This document shows, piece after piece, positions 12,108 through 21,161 of a stretch of 64,000 nucleotides of DNA. Position numbers and translations under genes: made by a program. The notes beneath the pieces were generated by a model. The model searched no databases, had not been told where the DNA came from, and was given only the letters and a program-made list of their open reading frames with translations. The DNA is from Asterias amurensis (taxonomy: Eukaryota > Echinodermata > Asteroidea > Forcipulatida > Asteriidae), in NCBI RefSeq assembly GCF_032118995.1, contig NC_092657.1, positions 13,964,139 to 14,028,138 on the forward strand, written 5' to 3'. Within the stretch, counting starts at the first letter, position 1. Every line of letters starts with the position of its first letter.

Positions 12108-13816
12108 AGCTGTAGCTGCGAGTAAGAATGTTAGCCCCTCCCCCCCCCCCCACCCCCAAAGGATTTGCTTGGGCTAATTACAATTTTACCGGCACCGTTG
12201 CATTCGGTTGTTTTGAATTGATTATATACGGTTCGAACTAAATGTCAAATAGTTTTCTTGATTTGCACATGTTGTCTTCTGTTTAAGTCATCATTTAAGT
12301 TATGTATTGTAAAATAAACTAAGAAATCAATCACTGTTGATGCTATTCTAATCGCTTCCAGATTATTGACGAATATTTTTATCGTGAAAAAATCGTGTGC
12401 CCCGAACTAAGAACATATTCCGATAACTAATTGTTCTAAAGACATGTTTCGGTCACTAAGTTAACAGAAGACAAGTTCTTTAATTTATCAGTGGAAATGT
12501 ACATGGTATTAATAAGTATTCGTTATTTTGTAATATTTTCAATAATGAATACCGGTTAAGTTGTATCTGTATTTATTTATTTTTTTTATAGTGTACAGGA
12601 ATTAAATATAATTGTACAAGAAACATAAACTGCCTTAGCCTCTATATCACTTTACACATATACAAATAATGAAAGGGTCACAACAGTATAACTATGAGGG
12701 TTTTTAGCAATGTATTTTGATTTGTGATTTTGTTTGCGTCTGACAAGACACAGTCCGCTAAGTCTTACAACCAAAATGTTGTAGGTTGCAAAATGGCGGT
12801 TGTCAAGTGTCGCTGGTTGCAAGGGAAAATACGGCCACGTCATAATTTAAAAGATAACCGATTAGCCTATTTATAGTTCATAGTTAATGATCCATAGCAT
12901 TTTGAGCAATTTCCATTTAGGTTTACCAAAATTGTTTGTTTACCTGATACGTAACGAGCCATTGTCCTAATAGCCGGACTTTATGCCACGTCTGACAAAG
13001 CAAACAAACTGGGTCGTACTTGGATTGTCATTAGTCTCGCGATATGGTTCACACTGATACAGAAAAAAACAATGAGGGTAAACATACGATCATTAGGGAA
13101 TATAATGATCAGGTAGGTCTATACAGTTTTGGCAAAGTGACAAGGGTATTGGAAGAACAGTGGAAGGGTGTTCCATATCTACCACGTGCATACATTCAAG
13201 TTTATTATTTATTTATTTTTATGAGCTGTGCTGTTTTCCTTTGTTTGTTTATGTGTTCCTCTTTCTTTTGGAACAACACAGTCATTCAAATACAACAACT
13301 AGATGTAACTACCCCAGTAGTATGCCATAAAGCCAGCGAATACTAAATGTTTTGTTGATGATTGCATCAATTATTACAAGACTGAGTTCCATAAACACAC
13401 CGGCCAGATTTCATAGAAACAAATATTTCGCCATACAGCGTGCACCACTTGTTAAATGAAGTTGAAACTTCAACCAATACTTCAAATTTCAACAAGTTCA
13501 TAGGCCTATATATAGCGACGGCTTTGAAATACGAAAACATATGCCTATGTCGTTCCGACACACCTATGTTCATTCATTTACACATTAGAAGTAGTGTTTT
13601 TAGGTTATTATGAAGATACACCAGGAGTGTCGAGACAGGGGATGTGTAAACATCAATATGTCGAGACATGGGGGTGTAACCGTGCCGGCAATTTGTGTTT
13701 CGATTAATTGGTCAATGCTTTGTGTTTAGAAGTTTGGCATTTATTGGTTTCAAGATGTTTAACATATTTATTTTGTAAACGCCTCCAAACTAAAATTGGT
13801 TTAATGACATTGCCCG
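12108..13816. other. Unit-specific insert with no recognised gene
   Basis: This DNA is absent from the paralogous position in U3. It has a poly-C run near 12140 and several short open frames, none with a recognisable domain or splice context. It may include the 3' end of the LINE remnant, but no boundary is visible. Confidence 0.35.
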
Positions 13817-14106
13817 TTAAAGCCATTTGACACTTTCGGAACATAATTTATTCCATGAAATGCTTTGAGAAAACATTAAAACAATATAAATTTTCGATAA
13901 CGAGAATTACGGATTTATTTTAAACACATGTCATGACACTGCACAACGTGCATAAACAAGGGTTGGTTTTCCCGTTATTTTCTCCCGACTCCGATGACCA
14001 TTTGAGCCTAAATTTCAATAGGTTTGTTACTTTATATAAGAAGTTGTGATACACGAAGTGTGGGCCTTGGACATCACTGTTTACCAAAAGTGTCCAATGG
14101 CTTTAA
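13817..14106. mobile_element. TTAA-flanked MITE (AGCCATTGGACAC family)
   Basis: The left end TTAAAGCCATTTGACACTTT and the right end AAAGTGTCCAATGGCTTTAA are inverted repeats flanked by TTAA. The interior carries GAATTACGGATTTATTTT and ACACGAAGTGTGGGCCTTGG, which I recall from a common sea-star repeat. At 290 bp it has no coding capacity. A TTAA target is typical of piggyBac or Kolobok elements, so a non-autonomous derivative of one of these is inferred. Confidence 0.75.
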
Positions 14107-14762
14107 ACAAAAAATTTAAACTTTCCACAATAAATTGTCAATCTAACCTAGTAGAAGGACAAAACTAATTTTAGTTAATTACTCGTTCAGTTTGTTTCTT
14201 TCAGAAACAGGTGAAACTCTTTGACAAGTGCGATTTAACATACCAATGACCATTAAACAAAACAAAACAAGCAATGCAACCTCTGGAAATGTTGTTAACT
14301 TTAGCAAACGTATGAAATCAACATGACAAAATTAGGTATACAATGTACACGTTTGCCGACGGTCTACTGCATGCAGTTATCAATGACATTCGTGTTAATT
14401 TGAAAGGGTGGGCATCGTACTGTAGGGTCTGAACAAATTCAAACGTAACTAATGACTTGGTTGCAACAAGCCACCTTAGTATACGGTATAATGACCACTT
14501 GATACGGTATAATGACCCGATGAAATATTGGACAATATTAACACGGTTGGGTTTTCTAGCTGTATGAAACTTCCACAACTTTATTCTGGTTCTGGTGGTT
14601 AACTGCACAATCTCCACATATCGGGATGTACACGTGCAGGTGACTGAGCAGCAATGATTTACATGAAGTGGGCCCCCCTGATGATGTTACTATGAAGCCC
14701 TATTGGTGCCACTTGACAAGTGCATATATTGTTTCACTGAATGAGATGTATTTCACAGCACC

Positions 14763-15215
14763 GCCACATATCTTGCGGCCGGCACTTATTATCTCGCGGC
14801 CGCCACTTATTATCTTGCGGCCGCCACTTAGTATCTTGCGGCCGCCACTTAGTATCTCGCAGCCACCACTCATTATCTTGTGGCCGCCACTTATTATCTT
14901 GCGGCCGCAACTTATTATCTCGCAGCCGCCACTTAGTATCTTGCGGCAACCACTTATTATCTCGTGGCCTCCACTTAGTATCTTGCGGTTGCCACTTGTT
15001 ATCTTGCGGTCGCCACTTAGTATCTTGCGGCCGCTACTTATTATCTTGCGGCCGCCACTTAGTATCTTGTGGCCGCCACTTAGTATCTTGCCACTTATTA
15101 TCTTGCGGCTGCCACTTAGTATCTTGCGGCCGCTACTTATTATCTTGCGGCCGCCACTTAGTATCTTGCGGCCGCCGCTTAGTATCTTGTGGCCGCCACT
15201 TAGTATCTTGCTGCC
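14763..15215. repeat. 21 bp minisatellite, left arm
   Basis: There are about 21 tandem copies of a GCGGCCGCCACTTAGTATCTT-like unit (a NotI-like GCGGCCGC core), with point variants and one short unit near 15090. Open frames on both strands here only translate the repeat. It is the inverted counterpart of 15571-16000. Confidence 0.92.
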
Positions 15216-15247
15216 ACAACTTCAAGTTGTGTAATTGAAAACAGGTA

Positions 15248-15529
15248 TTGGGACAGGTTGTCATTCATAAAGACGTAAAGTCATGCAAAAGTTGTCGGTA
15301 TTTTGCAATGTTGGACAACATGGAACGGGATTTATTAAAACAAGTTTATTTCCAGCTTGGATTAAATTACAGGGAAAAACTGTGCTCTTTAGCAGCCAAT
15401 CATAGAATCATAATCAGTATGCGGACCCTAAAGCGTGAATTGAGAAAGCTTGGACTTTTCAGAAGAAAACACAAATCTGACTTGTTAGATGTTGCCATGT
15501 TTATTGTTAAAACTAAAACAGACCAAGGA
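15248..15529 (+). pseudogene. Integrase/transposase N-terminal fragment (HTH region)
   Basis: The frame reads LLKQVYFQLGLNYREKL, HRIIISMRTLKRELRKLGLF, RRKHKSDLLDVAMF and HQGYRWLHSKCL. It then runs straight into the right-arm minisatellite as Ser-Gly-Gly-Arg repeats. The helix-turn-helix plus GYRW pattern resembles the N-terminal part of eukaryotic integrase-core proteins, in which a GYR..H.K motif precedes the DDE domain. No DDE domain follows, so the element could not move itself. Its location between the arms of the 14691-16067 transposon supports a captured or decayed transposase. Confidence 0.7.
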
Positions 15530-15570
15530 AATCACCAAGGATACAGATGGCTGCATTCGAAATGTTTAAG

Positions 15571-16000
15571 TGGCGGCCGCAAGATACTTAGTGGTGGCGG
15601 CCGCAAGATAATAAGTGGCGGCCGCAAGATAATAAGTAGTGGCCGCAACTTACTAAGTGGCGGCCGCAAGATAATAAGTGGCGGCCGTGAGATAATAAGT
15701 GGCGGCCGCAAGATACTAAGTGGTGGCCGCGAGATAATAAGTGGCGGCCGCGAGATAATAAGTGGCGGCCGCAAGATAATAAGTGGCGACCGCAAGATAA
15801 TAAGTGGCGGCCGCAAGATACTAAGTGGCGGCCGCGAGATAATAAGTGGCAGCCGCAAGATACTAAGTGGCGGCCGCGAGATAATAAGTGGCGGCCGCGA
15901 GATAATAAGTGGCGGCCGCAAGATAATAAGTGGCGACCGCAAGATAATAAGTAGCGGCCGCAAGATACTAAGTGGCGGCTGCAAGATATAAGTGGCTGTG
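15571..16000. repeat. 21 bp minisatellite, right arm (inverted)
   Basis: There are about 20 copies of ATAAGTGGCGGCCGCAAGATA, alternating with AGATACTAAGTGG and GAGATAATAAGTGG variants. It is the reverse complement of the left arm and part of the transposon's extended inverted repeat. Confidence 0.92.
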
Positions 16001-16776
16001 CTGTGAAATACATCTCATTCAGTGAAACATACATGCACTTGTCAAGTGGCACCAATAAGGCTTCATATGTTACCCATATCCATAGCTTGAAGTTTACTCT
16101 TAAAAATACTAATAGTTGGTGCGTCGCGAATATCCTGCGGTAGTTTGTTCCATTCTGCAAAGGATCTTGGGAGGTAGGAGAATTTGTAACAGTCTTTGTT
16201 TGCAGAAGGCTTGATGAAGGCAGTTGCAGCCTGTTGTCTAGTTCCAACCCTTCCCGTGTGCGATTTGGTCTGGTATGAATCAGTGTCTATGGCAATAAGC
16301 TTGTGAACGGAGTTTTAAAGGAGTGACAAGCGTTGGATGGCCCGCCGGTGTTCAAGTTGTTCCCAGTCGAGTTGTGATATCAGGTTGCTGACGCTATCTT
16401 TTCTATTGTTATTGTTATTCCAACTGATTTTTGTAGGTGTTTTGGTGAGGATCCCATATTGATGAGCAGTACTCTAGGCGTGGTCTTACCAGTGTCTTGT
16501 AGGCTCTTTCTTTGACCTTGGGCGAACAGCTGTAGAGATTTCTGCGCAATAGACCGAGAATACGATTTGCTTTTAAGGTAGCTTTCTGGATGTGATTGGC
16601 CCAGCTTAATTTGTTGTTTAATTCTACCCCTAGATATGTGTGGTTGATGATTTTGTCTAGTGTTGAGTCTCTCAAATTGTATGATGCGTCGATTTTGTTT
16701 TAATTGTGGGTGATTTGCATGGCGTAGCACTTGGAAATGTTGAAATTCATCTGTCATTTTTGTTCCCATACACGTT

Positions 16777-17685
16777 TATAAAGTTGATTATTTGGAAGTA
16801 CGGTTTGGTAAAGAAGTGCACTGTTTTGAACATTATCAATGTTGTTTCTCGTACAGAATTCGTCGTTGTTGCCGCCAGTTATCCACTTTTGTAAAGTTCA
16901 GCAGAGATTCAACTGTGCAAAATTAGCATTGGTAGACACACTTAACAACAGGTAAGAGTTTACTTTCCCTTGGTCTAATGGTATGATCAATATCGCAATG
17001 AACTGCACACGCTCTTTTGACAAAACGCATTATGACTAGTTATACGCAGGCTATTTTGGGTGTGGCTGTTGTATGCGCCGTAGCACCTTGTAAACCCTTA
17101 TAAGGTGCTACATAATTGGGTCTCTGAATTCATCACCTCAATAACCTAACTTTCTGAAAGTTTGTATAACTCAGCGCCTTGAGTACCTTGTTAGGTAGAT
17201 ACGTGCGCTAAAGACTATTAAAGAGATATCTTATTATTTCATTTTTGGCTATTGAAACACAACTCTTTAATGTTGTTGAGGATTACATGGTTGTAGGAAA
17301 CCAAAGGTCACAGGTTAAAGATTCTTACACACTGCAAAAACTCGGGTGTTAAAATTTACGTCTGGGTTGTTGTCACTTATACACACCAAAGAGAGAAACA
17401 AGACTAACATCACATGGTGATAAACTAACACCAAATGTAGTTGTTTGGGTAGAATTTAATGTTATTTTAACACCCTATATGGTGTACATTTTGGTTCCCT
17501 CTTCGATGTCTATATTATGAGAACACCTACGGTGTCAACCTGTTTAACACCCCAATTCTTGCAGTGTATAGCAGTTACCGGGTTGGTATGCGCCAAAGCC
17601 GACAGGGCCAGTGGGACGATTCTTTGAGTCAATATCCCGAAATCAAACTCAGGCATAAAGTTTCATAAAAGCTTGTCAGTTTGAC
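16777..17685 (+). repeat. Segmental duplicate resuming against 52577-54470
   Basis: The text AAAGTTGATTATTTGGAAGT, CGTCGTTGTTGCCGCCAGTT and GCACACGCTCTTTTGACAAA matches U3 in order. The U3 copy carries a 1.1 kb TIR element at 52805-53928 that is missing here. Similarity fades near 17680. Confidence 0.8.
17330..17566. mobile_element. CACTG-ended MITE, copy 1
   Basis: Inverted ends CACTGCAAAAACTCGGGTGTT (left) and CACCCCAATTCTTGCAGTG (right). The orthologous copy in U3 is 54146-54367, so the insertion predates the unit duplication. It is 237 bp and non-coding. Confidence 0.75.
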
Positions 17686-18146
17686 CCGGTGTGGCGGTTT
17701 CAGTCTTCCGCCGTGTTCAGTTTTCCGGGTGACGTAGTCGGTCATAGCTGCACGTCGTTCGAACGGTTTTAGCTTTCCGGCGTGTTCGGTTTTCCGGGTG
17801 ACCTCTCAGATACCGCCGCGAGTACCCTGGCGAGTAATGTAGTTCTCTCAGCAGTGACCCCACATTGTTTATATTACGATTATTTTCTGTGTAGTCACTT
17901 AATCTCTTGTCCTATCTTTACATGTATTCATAGGAACAACTTAAGGCAGGTCACACTCTGCTTGCATAAAAAAACAACTCATACGATCCACGCGTTTGCC
18001 ACTACCGGAGGGTAACGGATAACTCAATACGGCACTAAAAATTTACTACTTTCGCTTGCTGTGCGCAGGCATCGCATGACGTAATGCTACCGTATTTGGT
18101 CATTCGGAAAACTGAACACAGCGGAAAGTTGAAACCGCCACACCGG
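17686..18146. mobile_element. TIR element with CCGGTGTGGCGGTTTCA ends
   Basis: The left end CCGGTGTGGCGGTTTCA and its extension GTGTTCAGTTTTCCG are mirrored at 18100-18146, giving TIRs of about 48 bp. The subterminal block CGTGTTCAGTTTTCCGGGTGAC-like is repeated directly near 17768, a common feature of transposase-binding regions. It is non-coding, and no target duplication could be made out. Confidence 0.75.
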
Positions 18147-18687
18147 AAAACAAGCCACACTGATTTGGGTCTGTTTAGAGTGTGGACGTAAAATCGTGTA
18201 GTTGCATGTTGGTTTAGTTGGTATTATAACGTAATAGGGTCTGTAAACGTTTAGTAAAGCCTGTGAAAGTTATTTACTTTGCAGTTTTATTTGGTAACAA
18301 GTACAGCACTTAGGATAGTGAAATGCATTATTAATACTTTTCTTGAAGTCGAAGTACCATGGTTCTGGAAACAAAAATAAAGCTTTTTATCTTTTGATAA
18401 TCAGTATCGTTCCTGACAGTAAGGTTTCTTAGATTGTGTAACCCAACTGAATAATGCTCTTTATGCGTGGACAACCACTACATTTGTTAAAACAATCTCA
18501 CATAAGTTTCCTCCATATAGCTATATATGTTGACTAGAGCGTTAATTTGCTCTGCGTTTTGAAGCTACCTTGGGCGCAGACATGTTTGAGATGGTGCGTG
18601 ACTATGTAACGATTTTAATTTTAAGAGAACACACATTGCCGCGATTTTTTTACATGGCGGCGTGTGCGCTTTACGTGCGCGTTGCCC
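18147..18687. other. Unassigned DNA
   Basis: AT-rich sequence between two MITEs. No gene, domain or repeat end was recognised. Confidence 0.4.
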
Positions 18688-18695
18688 ATTCGCAT

Positions 18696-18993
18696 CATAG
18701 ATATGGAATTAAATAACTAGATCGGCTGCGCGTACATACGCGCCATTACCTGTGTAGAAAATAAAATTGTTCGCCATGGACGCGGTAAAAATTTTACGTT
18801 CGAAAGGCGACGCGCAAAAATGAACACGAGAGATAGGCCTTTGACGCGCTAAATGTCACGTGCTGACGGCAAAAAGTCACGTGCTGACGGCAACGCACAG
18901 AAAATGTACACGGGAGATAGGCAATGGCAGCCCCCATGCCAGAACCCGCGTATGTACGCGCGGCCGATCTAGTTATTCTATTCTATATCTATG
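18696..18993. mobile_element. hAT-like MITE with 8 bp target duplication
   Basis: Termini CATAGATAT and ATATCTATG start long inverted repeats that include AACTAGATCGGC and GCGCGTACATACGCG. The flanks are ATTCGCAT on both sides (18688-18695 and 18994-19001), an 8 bp target duplication. An 8 bp duplication is the hallmark of hAT (also P and Merlin) elements. It is 298 bp, GC-richer than its surroundings, and non-coding. Confidence 0.9.
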
Positions 18994-19123
18994 ATTCGCA
19001 TACGACGTCCCTGCGCTGCCTAATTATTGATTGTGCTAAATGACATACTAAAAAATATATTAAATTACAAACCAACGATTGGCACACTTAAACAAGCCCT
19101 ACCAATGCTTTACATTTATGTTT

Positions 19124-19240
19124 TTAAAGGCAATGAACACTATTGGTAATTGCTCAAAATAATTATTAGCATAAAACCTTACTTGGTAACGAGTAATGAG
19201 GAGAGGTTGGTAGTATAAAACCAGTGTATTTATTATGGCA
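19124..19240 (+). mobile_element. Truncated TTAA MITE (AGGCAGTGGACAC family)
   Basis: Starts TTAAAGGCAATGAACAC and continues ATTATTAGCATAAAACCTTA and GTAACGAGTAATG, as in the full copies. It breaks off near 19240, where DNA matching 55470-55520 (upstream of TRIM copy 3) begins. Confidence 0.7.
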
Positions 19241-19294
19241 TACAAAGGACAGCAATTCTTGTCATGTGAATGGGAAAAGTCCATTGTTTTTTAC

Positions 19295-21095
19295 TGAGTG
19301 CTGAGTAATTTAACTCGTTCAGAGCTTTGCATTGTTATAGTTTTGACACGAAGGTACAACGTGGTCAGGTGGCTGATTAACATTTGTGATCCAAGCAAGT
19401 CAGTCCAATTTGAAGCACACTGTGCATTCACCATGAAGTTTGTTGGACAGATGGTCAATAAATGATGGCGCTGTCCAATTCAGTGACATTTTGAGACTGT
19501 TGACTTGATACCATAGGTTTGCCAAACAACAATTTTTGCAAGGTGTATGGGCGGGGCCCATGTCAGTGTAAGAATATCTCCATCAGTTGGGTTGACCGTA
19601 GATTGTGTGGTGGGTGGATATATTTGGGGTAACCGAGGAAGCCGTTCTGACGGTTGCGTCATTGGTTTGTGCGGGTTGGGGTGAGACCGCGGGGATATTT
19701 TTTTTTTCAGATCCCCTTTATAATTATAGCAATAACATATGTTCGTGCCTCAATTTCGTGCACTCTTCATTTGCGGTGTGGGTGATTCAGATTGAATCTA
19801 TAGGTCTCCAATCTCAAGAGAGAAAGAAAGGTTATGGGTTGTGTTTGCCGTTAGGTTCAGGGTGAAGGTTGTGAATTTGTGGGAGTGATTTCCTGATCAT
19901 TGGTGAATTGTTCCTCTAGTAGAGAAACTAGGATGTCAAGCGTGTCATCGGGATCGTCAATAAATCCTGAATTATGTGACGTATGATTGAGCTGTTGGGA
20001 AGTTGAGTCGGTTGGACTCTGGTTTAATTTGGCTCTGATCAATTTTTCTCGTATGTTTTGGTCTTTTCTGTATGCAATGAAGGGGGGATCCGAAAAGATT
20101 CCCGAGAGTATTTCGTTGCGTTGTATCATAGACCAGTATTTTTTTATTGCTTGGTTTAGATCACCATGGGTGATGTGTGGGTTGTGTTTTTGTTGATTTG
20201 GTTGTTGATGAATCAGGTTTGACCGTTCATTGTGTGATACTTTCCCAGTGATTGTGGCGATTTCCGAAGCTTTGTAACCTCTTGTGGTTAATTTTTTGGA
20301 AAAATTGTTGACTTTGAGTAAGAAATCATCTTTGTTGTTTGTGTTTCGAGCATAACGAAGTGTTTCTCCGTATACGAATGCTTTGAACACATGTGGGGGT
20401 GTGATGATGTTTTGTGTAGGTATTGGTAGGTTTCAGTGGGTTTGGTATAGACCTTTGTGTCTAAAATACCAGTTTCATTGAATCTCGTACCTTTGAAGAT
20501 TGTTGAGTCAAGATAGTTGATGGAAGTATCGGATGCCTCGAATGTAAATTTGAGGGTTGGGTGTATTTGATTCATAGTATGAATAAGGCTCTTGAAGTTT
20601 TCAAGAGTGCTATCGTAGAGGACAAGTATGTCATCTCTATAGCGCCACCAAGTGAGGATGTGGTCAGCTTTTTCAAGGATTTGTTTTTCCAGATCGTGTA
20701 GTGTGATATCACAAATTTATGGGCTGACAGTTGAGCCCATGGCACACCCGATTTTGTGTAGGTAGTAATTGTTACCGAATTGAAAGCAGTTTCTTCCTAT
20801 GATCAGTTCCAAGAGTCTACGGATATAGTTGAAGGGTGGTTTTTTGATTAAGTACGGGGTTTGGTTTCGGTTTAGGGCATTACATACGCTATCGATTGCC
20901 TCTGTTTGGCGAACGTTTGTATACATGGAAACAACATCAACGCTTGTTATCAAAACTTGTGGCGGGAAGAAAGTTATTCCGTCTAGTTCGCGCAATATGT
21001 CCGCTGTGTCGCGGACGTAGGTTGGTTGCGCTGTCACTTTTGGGAGAAGGAAGTAGTCCACAAATTCTGAGATTTTGGCAGTTGGGCTAGAACAA
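19295..21095 (-). pseudogene. Penelope-like element, reverse transcriptase pseudogene
   Basis: The minus-strand frames read VDVVSMYTNVRQTEAI, PFNYIRRLLELIIGR and IGCAMGSTVSP (20717-21061), then an in-frame TAA, then ICDITLHDLEKQIL, WWRYRDDILVLYD and INYLDSTIF with VYTKPTETYQYLH (to 20390). After a frameshift come FVYGETLRYARNTNN and NNFSKKLTTRGYK (19857-20390). YRDD at 20630-20641 is the reverse transcriptase active site. The order matches Penelope-like RTs. No intact GIY-YIG endonuclease was recognised; a cysteine-bearing frame (PCKNCC) lies near 19530. Compared with TRIM copy 3, this stretch replaces about 115 bp of 5' flank and removes the upstream donor. It is dead in its present form. 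Confidence 0.85.
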
Positions 21096-21161
21096 CCGCT
21101 AAAATCGCTGATTGTATGAACTATTGAAAATTACATTCGTTTTACTTTCAGTCTCACCAAG

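Larger units (their letters stand above)
14691..16067. mobile_element. IS3EU-like non-autonomous DNA transposon with minisatellite inverted arms
   Basis: The ends are inverted repeats beginning TATGAAGCC (left 14691, right end 16067) and continuing through ATTGGTGCCACTTGACAAGT and GAGATGTATTTCACAGCAC for over 70 bp. The arms then extend by oppositely oriented tandem repeats, making IRs of roughly 500 bp. A 6 bp target duplication TGTTAC flanks the element (14685-14690 and 16068-16073). From memory, TAY termini and 6 bp duplications are typical of IS3EU. The centre holds a fragment of an integrase-type transposase N terminus (15248-15529). It inserted into the LINE remnant, which fixes its limits. 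Confidence 0.85.
14560..16758 (-). pseudogene. 5'-truncated LINE reverse transcriptase remnant, split by an IS3EU-like insertion
   Basis: Minus-strand frames give the C-terminal part of a non-LTR (CR1/L2/Jockey-like) reverse transcriptase ORF: FNISKCYAMQITHN, a stop, then NHTYLGVELNNKLSWANHI, KANRILGLLRRNL, AYKTLVRPRLEYCSSIWDPH (16415-16675). After frameshifts come YKFSYLPRSFAEWNKLP and KSKLQAMDMGN ending at 16068. Removing the transposon at 14691-16067 and one TGTTAC copy restores the frame into IIRGAHFM and a stop at 14659-14661. The upstream edge abuts DNA paralogous to 52577, as expected for a 5'-truncated insertion. The catalytic YxDD region is not present. It is a non-functional relic. 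Confidence 0.85.

Noticed and set aside
14734..16247. Several 70-250 codon frames rich in PPLSILR, GRHLVSC or GGRKIIS repeats
   Set aside because: Translations of the 21 bp minisatellite in different frames; only 15248-15529 carries unique protein-like sequence.
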